The position numbers were made by a program, and so were the translations under genes. Shown here piece after piece: positions 18,212 through 26,955 of a DNA stretch of 64,000 bases. The notes under the pieces are model-generated. The model did no database searches and was not told the origin of the DNA. It saw only the letters and a program-made list of their open reading frames with translations. The stretch spans positions 1-64,000 of the forward strand of contig NZ_PJRJ01000009.1 in the NCBI RefSeq assembly GCF_003711395.1. The letters are read 5' to 3'. The first letter of the stretch is position 1. Every line of letters begins with the position of its first letter. Origin of the DNA: Acinetobacter sp. B51(2017) (GTDB lineage Bacteria > Pseudomonadota > Gammaproteobacteria > Pseudomonadales > Moraxellaceae).

Positions 18212-20122
18212 ATGTTGTATACAGAAATTCCAACTCATCGCCCTGTAACTCCGTTGCTGGATACGATTGATCATCCAGAGCAACTGCGTATGCTCGACCG
18301 CAGCCAACTCGAACAAGTGGCGGATGAGTTGCGTCAATACATTTTGTATGCCGCAGGACAAAGTGGTGGGCATTTTGGCGCCAACTTAGGGGTGATTGAG
18401 CTTGCAGTAGCACTACATTATAGCTTTAACACTCCACATGACCGTCTAATTTGGGATGTAGGTCATCAAGCTTATCCGCATAAAGCCTTAACTGGTCGCC
18501 GTGAGCAGCTGGTTACTATTCGTGCCAAAGATGGTTTAGCGGCATTCCCAGCGCGGGAAGAATCTGAATTTGACACCTTTGGGGTGGGGCATTCATCTAC
18601 GGCTATTTCAGCTGGCTTAGGCATGGCTTTGGCGAGTCGTTATCAAAACATCCAGCGTGATGTGGTCGCAATTATTGGTGATGGTGCCATGACCGCAGGC
18701 ATGGCTTTTGAAGCCATGAACGATGCTGTTGCGCACAATGCCAATTTAATGGTGGTGCTGAATGACAATGATATGTCGATTTCATGTAGTACGGGCGGTT
18801 TTGCCAAACATTTAGCGGCCATTTGGGCGCGTGGTGAATCGATTAACATTAGCGATGATGGTCAGGCCTATGTCCAGCCGCATCCAGAATGGTCATATAA
18901 CTCACGCCTGCACTGTGCAGCAACCGATGCTGCTGATAACTTATTTAAAGCGATTGGTTTTGATTATTTTGGTCCATTTGATGGGCATAACGTACAGCAA
19001 TTGGCACAGGTATTTCAGGCACTAAAAAAACGCCAAGGGCCACGTTTAATTCATATTTACACCAAAAAAGGTAAAGGTTTTGCCCCTGCTGAAGCAGAGC
19101 AAATCAAATACCACGCCATTACTAAAATTAATGCCGTCGCAGCAAAAGCTGTTGCACCAAAATATTCAGATGTGTTTGGGCAATGGCTCATTGATCAAGC
19201 CGAACAAGATACACGTTTACTTGCGATTACGCCTGCGATGTGTGAAGGCTCAGGCATGGTGAAATTTGCTAAGCAATATCCTGAGCGTTTCTTTGATGTT
19301 GCCATTGCAGAACAACATGCGGTGACTTTAGCTGCGGGTATGGCATGTGAAGGCTTAAAACCTGTGGTTGCCATTTACTCAACCTTCTTACAACGCGGTT
19401 ATGACCAATTGGTGCATGACGTTGCTTTGCAAAACTTAGATGTCACTTTTGCGATTGACCGTGCAGGCTTGGTCGGTGAAGATGGCCCAACCCATGCTGG
19501 TGCTTATGATTATGCTTACATGCGTACCATTCCGAATATGGTGATTATGGCACCTAAAGACGAAAACGAATGTCGTCAGATGTTGCACACCGCTTATATG
19601 TATCCAGGTCCTGCCGCAGTGCGTTATCCGCGTGGTAATGGTGTAGGCGTACATATAGACACACAGATGACAGCCATTCCAATGGGTCAGGCAGAAATTG
19701 TCGCTGAGTTTAATTCAGATTCAGATGAGCAAATTAGCATCCTTGCATTTGGTAGCCGAGTGGTGCCTGCTATTGCAGCAGCAGAACAATTGGCAGCAGA
19801 ACTCGCTGTTGCTGTACGTGTAGTGAACATGCGTTTTGTGAAACCATTAGATACAAAAATGCTAGATCGCTTAAATCAAGACAGTCGTTTGTTTGTCACT
19901 GTTGAAGAACATGCCGTGATGGCAGGAGCGGGCAGTAGTGTTAGCGAATACTTTGCCAAAGCTCAAATTGTGAAACCAATCATTCACTTAGGTTTAGATG
20001 ATAGCTTTATGCCACAAGCTACCCATTCACAAATGTTGGCTGCAGCCGGCTTAGATAGCGCAGGAATTGCTAAGTCCATTCAAGCGGCTTGGTTAAAGCT
20101 TAAACAGCCAGTTTCATCGTAA
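18212..20122 (+). CDS. dxs: 1-deoxy-D-xylulose-5-phosphate synthase
   Basis: This thiamine-diphosphate enzyme joins pyruvate and glyceraldehyde-3-phosphate in the MEP isoprenoid pathway. The start is ATG 18212 ([11 protein letters not shown]), with GAAGG 11 bases upstream; a TTG at 18203 sits too close to that site. It is 636 residues long. Motifs: [18 protein letters not shown], the ThDP motif [35 protein letters not shown] and [12 protein letters not shown]. Confidence 0.96.
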   Translation: MLYTEIPTHRPVTPLLDTIDHPEQLRMLDRSQLEQVADELRQYILYAAGQSGGHFGANLGVIELAVALHYSFNTPHDRLIWDVGHQAYPHKALTGRREQLVTIRAKDGLAAFPAREESEFDTFGVGHSSTAISAGLGMALASRYQNIQRDVVAIIGDGAMTAGMAFEAMNDAVAHNANLMVVLNDNDMSISCSTGGFAKHLAAIWARGESINISDDGQAYVQPHPEWSYNSRLHCAATDAADNLFKAIGFDYFGPFDGHNVQQLAQVFQALKKRQGPRLIHIYTKKGKGFAPAEAEQIKYHAITKINAVAAKAVAPKYSDVFGQWLIDQAEQDTRLLAITPAMCEGSGMVKFAKQYPERFFDVAIAEQHAVTLAAGMACEGLKPVVAIYSTFLQRGYDQLVHDVALQNLDVTFAIDRAGLVGEDGPTHAGAYDYAYMRTIPNMVIMAPKDENECRQMLHTAYMYPGPAAVRYPRGNGVGVHIDTQMTAIPMGQAEIVAEFNSDSDEQISILAFGSRVVPAIAAAEQLAAELAVAVRVVNMRFVKPLDTKMLDRLNQDSRLFVTVEEHAVMAGAGSSVSEYFAKAQIVKPIIHLGLDDSFMPQATHSQMLAAAGLDSAGIAKSIQAAWLKLKQPVSS

Positions 20123-20140
20123 AAATTAATTTTTTTGCCC

Positions 20141-20176
20141 AAAAGCCCCGATCTTTGCTAAAATGTCGGGGCTTTT
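20141..20176 (+). terminator. Terminator of dxs
   Basis: The stem AAAAGCCCCGA / TCGGGGCTTTT with a 14-base loop lies 19 bases after the dxs stop codon. Confidence 0.85.
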
Positions 20177-20222
20177 ATGCATTATTCTTTATCGTCTTCA
20201 ATATATTGTAGTAGGGTGTTCA

Positions 20223-21053
20223 ATGGAACCTATGGTGGTGATGGCTGCGCGTGCGGCTCAATTAGTTGGTCAAGAGCTTTTAAAAGCGCATCAAAATCGT
20301 CATAAGCTCGATCTACAAGTCGAAGAAAAAGGCATCGATGGTCCTGTAACGCGTGTAGACCGTTATTTGGAACAATTGGCGATTGATACGCTACGTAAAA
20401 GCTATAAAAACCACAGCTTCCTGGGTGAAGAATTTGGTTATCAAGAAGGTAAAGGTCACGACGCTGAATGGTGTTGGGTGATCGATCCGCTTGATGGCAC
20501 ATTAAACTTCATCAACGGCGTTCCACATTTCTGTATTTCTATTGCTGTTCAACACAAAGGTGTAACTCAACACGGTGTAATCTATGATCCTGTGAAAGAT
20601 GAGTTATTCTCTGCAAGCCGTGGTCGCGGTGCAATGTTGAACCAACGTCGTATTCGCGTAAACGTGAAAGACAATTTAAGCAACACATTCTTATCTGTAG
20701 GTCACGCTTTCCGTAAAGTACGTAACGGTGAAGTAGTTTCTTATGCGAAAAACCATTTTGATGCATTATTAAATGTATCAGAAGCTGGCGCACAATTCCG
20801 CCGTACAGGGTCAGCTGCACTTGATTTAGCTTATGTAGCAGCAGGTCGTTTCGATGGTTACTTCGAACTTGGCTTAAAACCTTGGGATATCGCAGCAGGT
20901 GAGCTGATTGTAAAAGAAGCTGGCGGTACTGTAGTGGATGCACGTGGTGGCTCAGAATCCATGGAAAATGGCCAAGTCCTTGCTTGTTCTATGAAAATGC
21001 TTAAACCGTTAATGCAAGCTGTAGTACCAGCTTGGGGCGACGCTGCAAAATAA
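20223..21053 (+). CDS. suhB: Inositol monophosphatase family protein SuhB
   Basis: The 276-residue protein has the Mg2+-phosphatase motifs GEEFG, WVIDPLDGTLNFINGVPHF and KPWDIAAGELIVKEAGG. SuhB is an inositol-1-phosphatase that in E. coli also serves in rRNA antitermination complexes. I use ATG 20223 (MEPMVVMAA), preceded by AGGGTG; the frame is open 20 codons upstream, but that part overlaps the dxs terminator. Confidence 0.93.
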   Translation: MEPMVVMAARAAQLVGQELLKAHQNRHKLDLQVEEKGIDGPVTRVDRYLEQLAIDTLRKSYKNHSFLGEEFGYQEGKGHDAEWCWVIDPLDGTLNFINGVPHFCISIAVQHKGVTQHGVIYDPVKDELFSASRGRGAMLNQRRIRVNVKDNLSNTFLSVGHAFRKVRNGEVVSYAKNHFDALLNVSEAGAQFRRTGSAALDLAYVAAGRFDGYFELGLKPWDIAAGELIVKEAGGTVVDARGGSESMENGQVLACSMKMLKPLMQAVVPAWGDAAK

Positions 21054-21083
21054 TAGAATGCTTTGATCGAGCACAAGACATTT

Positions 21084-21117
21084 AAAATATAGCTCTCAGA
21101 TGAGGGCTATATTTTTT
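21084..21117 (+). terminator. Terminator of suhB
   Basis: The inverted repeat AAATATAGC / GCTATATTT (with an adjoining mismatch) is followed by a T run. Confidence 0.75.
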
Positions 21118-21203
21118 ACAAAAAAATAACAATTAAAAAATTATAAAAAAACAGTGATTTGTGTAATTAATGGGAATTTTTAGCTAATTTTTAATCAAAT
21201 AAC

Positions 21204-21231
21204 ATGACATTTAAATTAACTCTGCTATAAT
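21204..21231 (+). promoter_or_regulatory. Sigma-70 promoter of the DEAD-box helicase gene
   Basis: An ATGACA -35 (21204-21209), a 16-base spacer and TATAAT (21226-21231) with an extended -10 TG (TGCTATAAT). Transcription would begin near 21238, leaving a leader of about 270 nt before the ATG. Confidence 0.75.
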
Positions 21232-21236
21232 CCGCC

Positions 21237-21484
21237 AACGCACTTAATTTCTGTTCGTTACCTGAACATTTCTCTTCTAATCATTGTGTATGCGCGTTCG
21301 GTCCAAAGAGAGGACGATATCTCGCGCCCCAATCGCTAAAGCGATTTCTATTCAGGTTAAGCCGTACTACAAGCGTGCGTTATCACATCGTCGTTACTCG
21401 GATCGCCGCTGATTCTCATATTTGTCAGCGATTATTGCTGTACCGCTTTTTGCCGATGTCCATCTGACTTTATTTTTAATGGAG
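21237..21484 (+). promoter_or_regulatory. Long structured 5' leader of the DEAD-box helicase mRNA
   Basis: The leader has no coding frame but has nested complementary segments. AACGCAC 21237-21243 pairs with GTGCGTT 21375-21381. Inside that, ACCTGAA 21260-21266 pairs with TTCAGGT 21351-21357. Inside that again, GCGCG 21292-21296 pairs with CGCGC 21323-21327, and AATCGC 21331-21336 with GCGATT 21341-21346. Downstream, CATCG 21386-21390 pairs with CGATG 21454-21458, enclosing CGCTGA 21407-21412 / TCAGCG 21425-21430. Nested pairing of this kind suggests a folded RNA, perhaps for cold-shock or feedback control. Pairings are by eye, not computed. Confidence 0.55.
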
Positions 21485-21501
21485 CACCCAATTTTCGGGT
21501 G
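21485..21501 (+). promoter_or_regulatory. Hairpin covering the helicase ribosome binding site
   Basis: CACCC (21485-21489) can pair with GGGTG (21497-21501) across an AATTTTC loop. GGGTG is the likely Shine-Dalgarno for ATG 21511, so the hairpin would limit translation until it is opened. Confidence 0.55.
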
Positions 21502-21510
21502 AAAAACTCT

Positions 21511-23373
21511 ATGAGCAAAACTTTTGCTGATTTTCCTTTACATGAATCTTTACAACAAGCGCTTCAAGCTTTAGGTTTCACTACACCTACTCCTGTACAG
21601 GAACAATCGATTCCTGCAGCCTTAGAAGGTAAAGACCTACTTGTATCAAGCCAAACAGGTTCAGGTAAAACTGCAGCGTTTTTACTCCCAACTTTAAACG
21701 CACTTGCATCTGAAGATGTATTCGTTCCGTTTAAAGAACGCATGAAGGCCATTACTCAGCCTACAATTTTAGTAATTTCACCAACACGTGAATTAGCGCA
21801 ACAGGTAAGCCAAGACGCGATTGCATTTGTACGTCACATGAAAGGTGTTCGTATTGCTGCAATTATGGGTGGTATGCCTTTTGGTAAACAAATTCAACAA
21901 TTAAAAGGCGCGCAAGTTGTTGTTGCAACGCCAGGCCGTTTAATTGACTTGGTTAACCGTCGTCAGATCAAACTGGATAAAGTTGAATCTTTAATCGTCG
22001 ACGAAGCAGACCGTATGCTTGACCTTGGCTTCTCTGAAGATTTAGAAGCAATTGGCGAATACGCTGCTAACCGTAAACAAACATTAATGTTCTCTGCAAC
22101 GTTTGCACCGCGTATTATCACGCTTGCTGAACGCATGATGAACGATCCACAACGTATTGCGATCGAAACGGGTCACTCTACGAACACTGACATCACCCAA
22201 ACTCTACATTGGACTGATGGTTTTGAGCATAAGAAAAAATTGCTTACCCATTGGTTAAATGCAGAAGATGTTGATCAAGCAGTTGTATTCGCTTCAACTC
22301 AAGAAGACACAGATATGCTTGCTGAAGAGCTGGCAGAAGCAGGTCTTTCAGTTGTAGCACTTCACGGTGCAATGCCACAAACTGTACGTAACCGTCGTTT
22401 ACGCAGCATCCGTGAAGGCCGTGCGAAGATTTTAGTTGCAACTGACGTTGCAGCACGTGGTCTTGACGTACCAACCATCTCTCACGTAATTAACTTTGGT
22501 CTTCCAATGAAGAACGAAGACTATGTACACCGTATTGGTCGTACAGGTCGTGCGGGCCGTACTGGTAAAGCAATCACTTTAGCAACTTACCGTGAACGCG
22601 GTAAGATCCGTGCTTTAGAAGACTTCCTAGATGCACGTTTAGACGTATCTGAAATCGAAGGTCTTGAGCCATCTCCACCACCAGCACGCGGTAGCCGTGA
22701 TGGCGCTGGCCGTGGTCGTGGTCGTGACGGTGGTCGTGGTGGCCGTGGTGGTTTCGGCGGTGGTCGTCGTTTTGAAGGCGAAAGCAACTTCAAACGTCGT
22801 GAAGGCGGTGATGATCGTCCACGTCGTAGCTTTGATGACAAACCTCGTGGCGAGCGTCCAGCATTTGGCGAAGATCGTCCACGTCGTGAATTCAACAACG
22901 ATCGTCCACGTCGCGAAGGTGGTTTTGGTGATCGTCCACAACGTTCGTTTGATGACCGTCCAAAGCGTGATTTTGGCGACCGTCCACAACGTTCTTTTGA
23001 TGATCGTCCAAAGCGTGATTTTGGCGACCGTCCACAACGTTCTTTCGATGATCGTCCAAAGCGTGATTTCGGTGACCGTCCAGCGCCACGTCGCGAAGGT
23101 GGTTTCGGTGATCGTCCTCGTTCTAACGATGACAACCGTGGCAACCGTGTAGACTACAAACCAGCACGTGAAATGGGTTATGGTGATCGTCCAAAACGTG
23201 ATTTTGGCGACCGTCCACAACGTTCATTTGGTGATCGTCCACAACGTTCATTTAGTGATGATCGTCCAAAGCGTACTTTTGGTGAAGACCGTCCACGTCG
23301 CAGCTTTGATGACAAACCTCGTGGCGAACGCACATTTGGCGAAGACCGTCCACGCCGCAAATTTAACGACTAA
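21511..23373 (+). CDS. DEAD-box RNA helicase (RhlE-type) with Arg/Asp-rich repeat tail
   Basis: The 620-residue protein has all helicase motifs: the Q motif (TPTPVQEQSIPAAL), SQTGSGKTAAF, PTRELAQQ, TPGRLIDL, VDEADRMLD, SATF, ATDVAARGLD and HRIGRTGRAGRTG. From about residue 385 comes an RGG/DRP-rich disordered tail with tandem DRPQRSFDDRPKRDFG units that should bind RNA. Such helicases unwind structured RNA in ribosome assembly and mRNA decay, often at low temperature. I choose ATG 21511 (MSKTFADF) over an in-frame GTG at 21499 because the ribosome site GGGTGA overlaps that GTG. Confidence 0.92.
   Translation: MSKTFADFPLHESLQQALQALGFTTPTPVQEQSIPAALEGKDLLVSSQTGSGKTAAFLLPTLNALASEDVFVPFKERMKAITQPTILVISPTRELAQQVSQDAIAFVRHMKGVRIAAIMGGMPFGKQIQQLKGAQVVVATPGRLIDLVNRRQIKLDKVESLIVDEADRMLDLGFSEDLEAIGEYAANRKQTLMFSATFAPRIITLAERMMNDPQRIAIETGHSTNTDITQTLHWTDGFEHKKKLLTHWLNAEDVDQAVVFASTQEDTDMLAEELAEAGLSVVALHGAMPQTVRNRRLRSIREGRAKILVATDVAARGLDVPTISHVINFGLPMKNEDYVHRIGRTGRAGRTGKAITLATYRERGKIRALEDFLDARLDVSEIEGLEPSPPPARGSRDGAGRGRGRDGGRGGRGGFGGGRRFEGESNFKRREGGDDRPRRSFDDKPRGERPAFGEDRPRREFNNDRPRREGGFGDRPQRSFDDRPKRDFGDRPQRSFDDRPKRDFGDRPQRSFDDRPKRDFGDRPAPRREGGFGDRPRSNDDNRGNRVDYKPAREMGYGDRPKRDFGDRPQRSFGDRPQRSFSDDRPKRTFGEDRPRRSFDDKPRGERTFGEDRPRRKFND
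22930..23073 (+). repeat. Three tandem 48-bp repeats in the helicase tail
   Basis: Three consecutive copies encode DRPQRSFDDRPKRDFG and differ only at a few third positions (TTC/TTT, GAC/GAT). Partial copies recur at about 23185-23260. The unit is a whole number of codons, so copy number can change without frameshift. Confidence 0.85.
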
Positions 23374-23390
23374 TTGTTAAATTAGCCTAG

Positions 23391-23421
23391 AAAAAGATCG
23401 ATGCTTGCATCGATCTTTTTT
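23391..23421 (+). terminator. Terminator of the helicase gene
   Basis: The stem AAAAAGATCGATGC / GCATCGATCTTTTT is followed by more T residues. Confidence 0.9.
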
Positions 23422-23525
23422 TATGGGCAATAGGTTTGAAATGTAGATTTAATCAATTTTTTTTCAAAAAATGAGAAATGGTATTATAATTTTCGCCAAA
23501 TTTGCGTGAAGATGGAACAGAACTT

Positions 23526-23597
23526 ATGATGCGGTATTTGAGTGGCTTATTGGTGTTATGCAACATCGCGGTATTTTGTTATAGCTATTTAAGTTAA
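23526..23597 (+). CDS. Possible 23-residue hydrophobic peptide
   Basis: A short frame encodes MMRYLSGLLVLCNIAVFCYS and three more residues, which is one membrane helix. A TATAAT lies at 23485-23490 and GATGGAAC about ten bases before the ATG. It sits in the otherwise empty 337 bases between the helicase terminator and mlaF. Only conservation could confirm it; the rest of the gap probably holds the mla promoter. Confidence 0.3.
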   Translation: MMRYLSGLLVLCNIAVFCYSYLS

Positions 23598-23710
23598 ATG
23601 TTGCCTAGTGGCTGACATTTTTACAACGCAGCGTTCTATATTTCTTGCCCCAAAAATAATCTAATCCTTTATAGTATGCCTGCTGAAAAAATGCAGGAAT
23701 ACGCAGCAGT

Positions 23711-24526
23711 ATGAATAATACAGTATCCCAAGCTCAAGCTTTAATTGAAGTGAAAGACTTAAGCTTCAAGCGTGGGGATCGAATAATTTATGACAATATT
23801 AGTTTGAATATCCGCCGCGGTCAGATTACCGCGATTATGGGGCCGTCGGGCACAGGTAAAACGACATTGCTTCGTTTGATTGGTGGGCAATTAACCCCAG
23901 ATCAGGGACAAGTGCGACTAGATGGTGCTGATATTGCCAGCATGTCACGCCAGCAATTATTCCAAGCGCGGGCGCGCATGGGGATGCTATTTCAAAGCGG
24001 TGCTTTATTTACCGATATGTCAGTGTATGAAAATGTCGCTTTTCCAATCCGTGCACATACCAAATTACCTGAACACCTAATTGCTGAACTTGTCGCGTTA
24101 AAGCTTGAATCGGTGGGTTTACGCGGTACAGAGCAACTCATGCCAGCAGAATTGTCGGGAGGGATGAATCGTCGCGTGGCTTTGGCGCGTGCCATTGCAC
24201 TTGATCCAGAATTAATCATGTATGACGAACCTTTTGCTGGTCAAGACCCCATTGTAATGGGGGTATTAACACGTTTGATTCGTTCTTTACGTGATGCACT
24301 TGATTTAACCACTATTATTGTGTCGCATGACGTGGCAGAAACACTATCGATTGCCGATTACATTTATGTGGTAGCTGAAGGCAAGGTTCAAGGTGAGGGG
24401 ACACCTGAGCAACTCAAAGCGCACGCCTCACCTTTCGTACGCCAATTCTTAACGGGTTCAGTCGAAGGCCCTGTCGAATACCAATTTAGTCATCAGCCTT
24501 ATTTAACTGCTGAGGGTCAAACATGA
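23711..24526 (+). CDS. mlaF: Mla phospholipid transporter, ATPase MlaF
   Basis: The 271-residue ABC ATPase of the MlaFEDB inner-membrane complex. Walker [10 protein letters not shown], the Q-loop in [21 protein letters not shown], the signature [16 protein letters not shown], Walker [14 protein letters not shown] and the switch His in VSHDV are all present. It starts the mlaFEDCB operon and overlaps mlaE by four bases. Confidence 0.95.
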   Translation: MNNTVSQAQALIEVKDLSFKRGDRIIYDNISLNIRRGQITAIMGPSGTGKTTLLRLIGGQLTPDQGQVRLDGADIASMSRQQLFQARARMGMLFQSGALFTDMSVYENVAFPIRAHTKLPEHLIAELVALKLESVGLRGTEQLMPAELSGGMNRRVALARAIALDPELIMYDEPFAGQDPIVMGVLTRLIRSLRDALDLTTIIVSHDVAETLSIADYIYVVAEGKVQGEGTPEQLKAHASPFVRQFLTGSVEGPVEYQFSHQPYLTAEGQT

Positions 24527-25302
24527 ATGCAATTGCCTTATTAGGGCGTCGCGTGATTGAGCGCGTGCGTGGCATTGGTGTGGCCAGCATCATGTTGCTA
24601 CAAATTTTATGCTCAATACCCACTTGGCTTGGGGTCAAACTGTTTATCTACCAAATGTACCGCGTTGGATTTTTATCTTTATTAATTATTGCAGTATCTG
24701 GTTTATTTATTGGTTTGGTTTTAGGTTTGCAAGGCTATTCTATTTTAGTCAATGTAGGTTCTGAAGCGATGCTTGGCACCATGGTGTCCTTAACTTTATT
24801 ACGTGAATTGGCGCCTGTGGTTGCAGCACTTTTATTTGCAGGGCGTGCAGGTTCTGCCTTAACTGCAGAAATTGGTTTAATGAAAGCCACCGAACAACTG
24901 TCGAGCATGGAAATGATAGGCGTGGATCCTTTGAAACGCATTGTTTCACCGCGCCTTTGGGCAGGCATTGTTAGCTTACCCATGTTATCGGTGATTTTTG
25001 CTGCCATTGGCATTATGGGCGGTAAATTAGTTGGGGTGGATTTTTTAGGGGTGGACGAAGGTTCTTTCTGGAGTGGGATGCAAAGTAGCGTGCGTTTCTA
25101 TGAAGATATTTTTCAAGGCACTTTAATTAAAAGTTTGGTATTTGCCATTTTATGTACGTGGATTGCAGTTTATCAAGGTTATGCCTGTGAACCGACTTCG
25201 GAAGGCATTGCAACATCCACCACGCGTACAGTGGTGTATTCGTCTTTATGTGTATTAGGTTTTGATTTTGTGTTGACTGCGGTCATGTTTGGAGGTGTGT
25301 AA
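24523..25302 (+). CDS. mlaE: Mla phospholipid transporter, permease MlaE
   Basis: The 259-residue membrane permease has the MlaE pattern: [16 protein letters not shown], then [45 protein letters not shown], and a C-terminal [17 protein letters not shown]. It forms the lipid path in the inner membrane with MlaF. Its stop overlaps the mlaD start. Confidence 0.95.
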   Translation: MNAIALLGRRVIERVRGIGVASIMLLQILCSIPTWLGVKLFIYQMYRVGFLSLLIIAVSGLFIGLVLGLQGYSILVNVGSEAMLGTMVSLTLLRELAPVVAALLFAGRAGSALTAEIGLMKATEQLSSMEMIGVDPLKRIVSPRLWAGIVSLPMLSVIFAAIGIMGGKLVGVDFLGVDEGSFWSGMQSSVRFYEDIFQGTLIKSLVFAILCTWIAVYQGYACEPTSEGIATSTTRTVVYSSLCVLGFDFVLTAVMFGGV

Positions 25303-25955
25303 TGAAATCACGTACAAGTGAACTGGCCGTTGGTCTATTTGTGGTTATCTTTGCGATTGCAATGTTCTTTTTAGCCATGAAAGTCAGTGGTTTAATGGGC
25401 AATAACTTACGTGACACCTATAGCATGCAAGCGGAATTTGATAACGTCAATGGCTTAAAACCGCGTGCCAAAGTCACCATGAGTGGGGTCACGATTGGCC
25501 GTGTCAGTGACATTAGCTTAGATCCAATGACGCGTTTAGCCACGGTACATTTTGATTTAGATGGCAGTTTAACCTCGTTTAACCCAGAGCAACTCAAAGT
25601 GGTACAAGAAAATGCTTTAGAAGAGTTGCGTTACAGTACAGAATATACACAAGCCAACTCGCAGCAACAAAAACAGATGCAAAATGAACTGATTGCTAAC
25701 ATGAAATCCATCACCAGTATCGATGAAGATGCTTACATTATGGTGGCAACCAATGGTTTATTGGGCGAGAAATACCTCAAAGTGATTCCGGGTGGTGGCT
25801 TAAATTATCTACCGCGTGGTGGCAGTATTATCAATACCCAAGGTACGATGGATCTAGAAGATCTGATTAGTAAATTTATTACAGGGGGTAGCAAGACTGC
25901 CGACAGTGATAACCCATCCAATCAAGATGCAGAGGCATCATTTGTTGCAGAGTAA
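25302..25955 (+). CDS. mlaD: Mla phospholipid transporter, MCE-domain protein MlaD
   Basis: The 217-residue protein has an N-terminal membrane anchor (LFVVIFAIAMFFLAMKVSGL) and one MCE domain (YSMQAEFDNVNGLKPRAKVTMSGVTIGRVSDI). MlaD forms the periplasmic hexameric ring that passes lipid to or from MlaC. It is longer than E. coli MlaD (183). Part of the extra length is a Gln-rich insert (about residues 108-130, with QANSQQQKQMQNEL), a feature also noted in Acinetobacter MlaD. Confidence 0.94.
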   Translation: MKSRTSELAVGLFVVIFAIAMFFLAMKVSGLMGNNLRDTYSMQAEFDNVNGLKPRAKVTMSGVTIGRVSDISLDPMTRLATVHFDLDGSLTSFNPEQLKVVQENALEELRYSTEYTQANSQQQKQMQNELIANMKSITSIDEDAYIMVATNGLLGEKYLKVIPGGGLNYLPRGGSIINTQGTMDLEDLISKFITGGSKTADSDNPSNQDAEASFVAE

Positions 25956-25970
25956 GCATAGGAGATAGAT

Positions 25971-26597
25971 ATGAAAACATTAATCAAACAGACTCTGACA
26001 GCCAGTATTTTAGCAAGCATGTTCGCAGGTACTGCATTTGCTGCACCGAGCCAAACACCACCTGAATTTATCAAACAAGTTGCAGATAACTTGATTAAGC
26101 GTTTGCAAACAGACCGCAGTAAATTAGAAAATAACCCAGCTTTAGTGAAAACGATTGTGCGTCAAAACTTGGATCCATACATTGATTCACAAGCTTTTGT
26201 ACGTACTGTAATGGGAACTTATGTGCAGCAAAGTAGCGCTGCACAACGTGCCAAGTTTGAACAGAATTTCCGTGAAACTTTAATTGAAAATTACGGTTCT
26301 GCTTTTGCAAAATACAGTAATCAAACCTACACTATGCGTCCTTATAAATCTGGGCCTAATGTTAAAAATCCAGTGGTGACCATTGATTTTAACAACAAAG
26401 GTGAAAAAATTCCGGTGGCTTTCCAATTGGTCGACAAAGGCAGCCAGTGGAAAATTCGTAATATTAACGTTGCAGGCATTGATTTAGGTTTACAATTCCG
26501 TAATCAGTTTGCAGCCAACGTCAAACGTAATGGCAATAACTTAGATAAAGCAATTGCGACCTTTGAACCCAACGCTGACTCAGTTGTTAAAAAGTAA
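25971..26597 (+). CDS. mlaC: Mla periplasmic lipid-binding protein MlaC
   Basis: The 208-residue protein has a signal peptide ending in FAGTAFA before APSQTPPEF. The MlaC/Ttg2D domain includes TVMGTYVQQSSAAQRAKFEQNFRETLIENYGSAFAKY and WKIRNINVAGIDLGLQFRNQF. It shuttles phospholipid between the outer-membrane MlaA and MlaFEDB. Its stop overlaps the mlaB start. Confidence 0.94.
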   Translation: MKTLIKQTLTASILASMFAGTAFAAPSQTPPEFIKQVADNLIKRLQTDRSKLENNPALVKTIVRQNLDPYIDSQAFVRTVMGTYVQQSSAAQRAKFEQNFRETLIENYGSAFAKYSNQTYTMRPYKSGPNVKNPVVTIDFNNKGEKIPVAFQLVDKGSQWKIRNINVAGIDLGLQFRNQFAANVKRNGNNLDKAIATFEPNADSVVKK

Positions 26598-26881
26598 TGT
26601 TGCGCCTGCACAATCAAGCGTTATGGGTCAGTGGTAAAATTGACTTTGCTAACGCTGAAGATTATTACCAACAAGGCTTAAAGCTGATTCAGCAGCAAAA
26701 TTTGCCTGTAGTGGTAAATTTATCTGAACTGGAACAAGGTAGTACTTTGGCCTTGGCTGTATTGGTACGCTGGTTACGCCAAACCCCACAAGCGCAAGGT
26801 TTACATTTTCAGGCTGTACCTGCAAAAATGCTCAAGATCATTCAATCTTGCCATTTAGAACATGATTTAATCTTGATCTAA
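26597..26881 (+). CDS. mlaB: Mla STAS-domain protein MlaB
   Basis: The 94-residue cytosolic STAS protein has the pattern LWVSGKIDFANA, then VVVNLSELEQGSTLALAVLVRWLR. In E. coli MlaB binds MlaF and is needed for complex stability. It ends the operon, right before the terminator. Confidence 0.88.
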   Translation: MLRLHNQALWVSGKIDFANAEDYYQQGLKLIQQQNLPVVVNLSELEQGSTLALAVLVRWLRQTPQAQGLHFQAVPAKMLKIIQSCHLEHDLILI

Positions 26882-26906
26882 AAAAAGCACCTACGGGTGC
26901 TTTTTT
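26881..26906 (+). terminator. Terminator of the mla operon
   Basis: The stem AAAAAAGCACC / GGTGCTTTTTT with a TACG loop begins at the mlaB stop codon. Confidence 0.9.
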
Positions 26907-26955
26907 ATTACGCATGACTTCTGCGTTTGACAAAGGCAGGTGGGCAGGAATGTGA

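Noticed and set aside
22587..23220. Long minus-strand and alternative plus-strand frames in the helicase tail
   Set aside because: They arise from the repetitive CGT/GAT codon pattern of the real gene; the products are low-complexity Arg/Ser or Thr/Trp runs.
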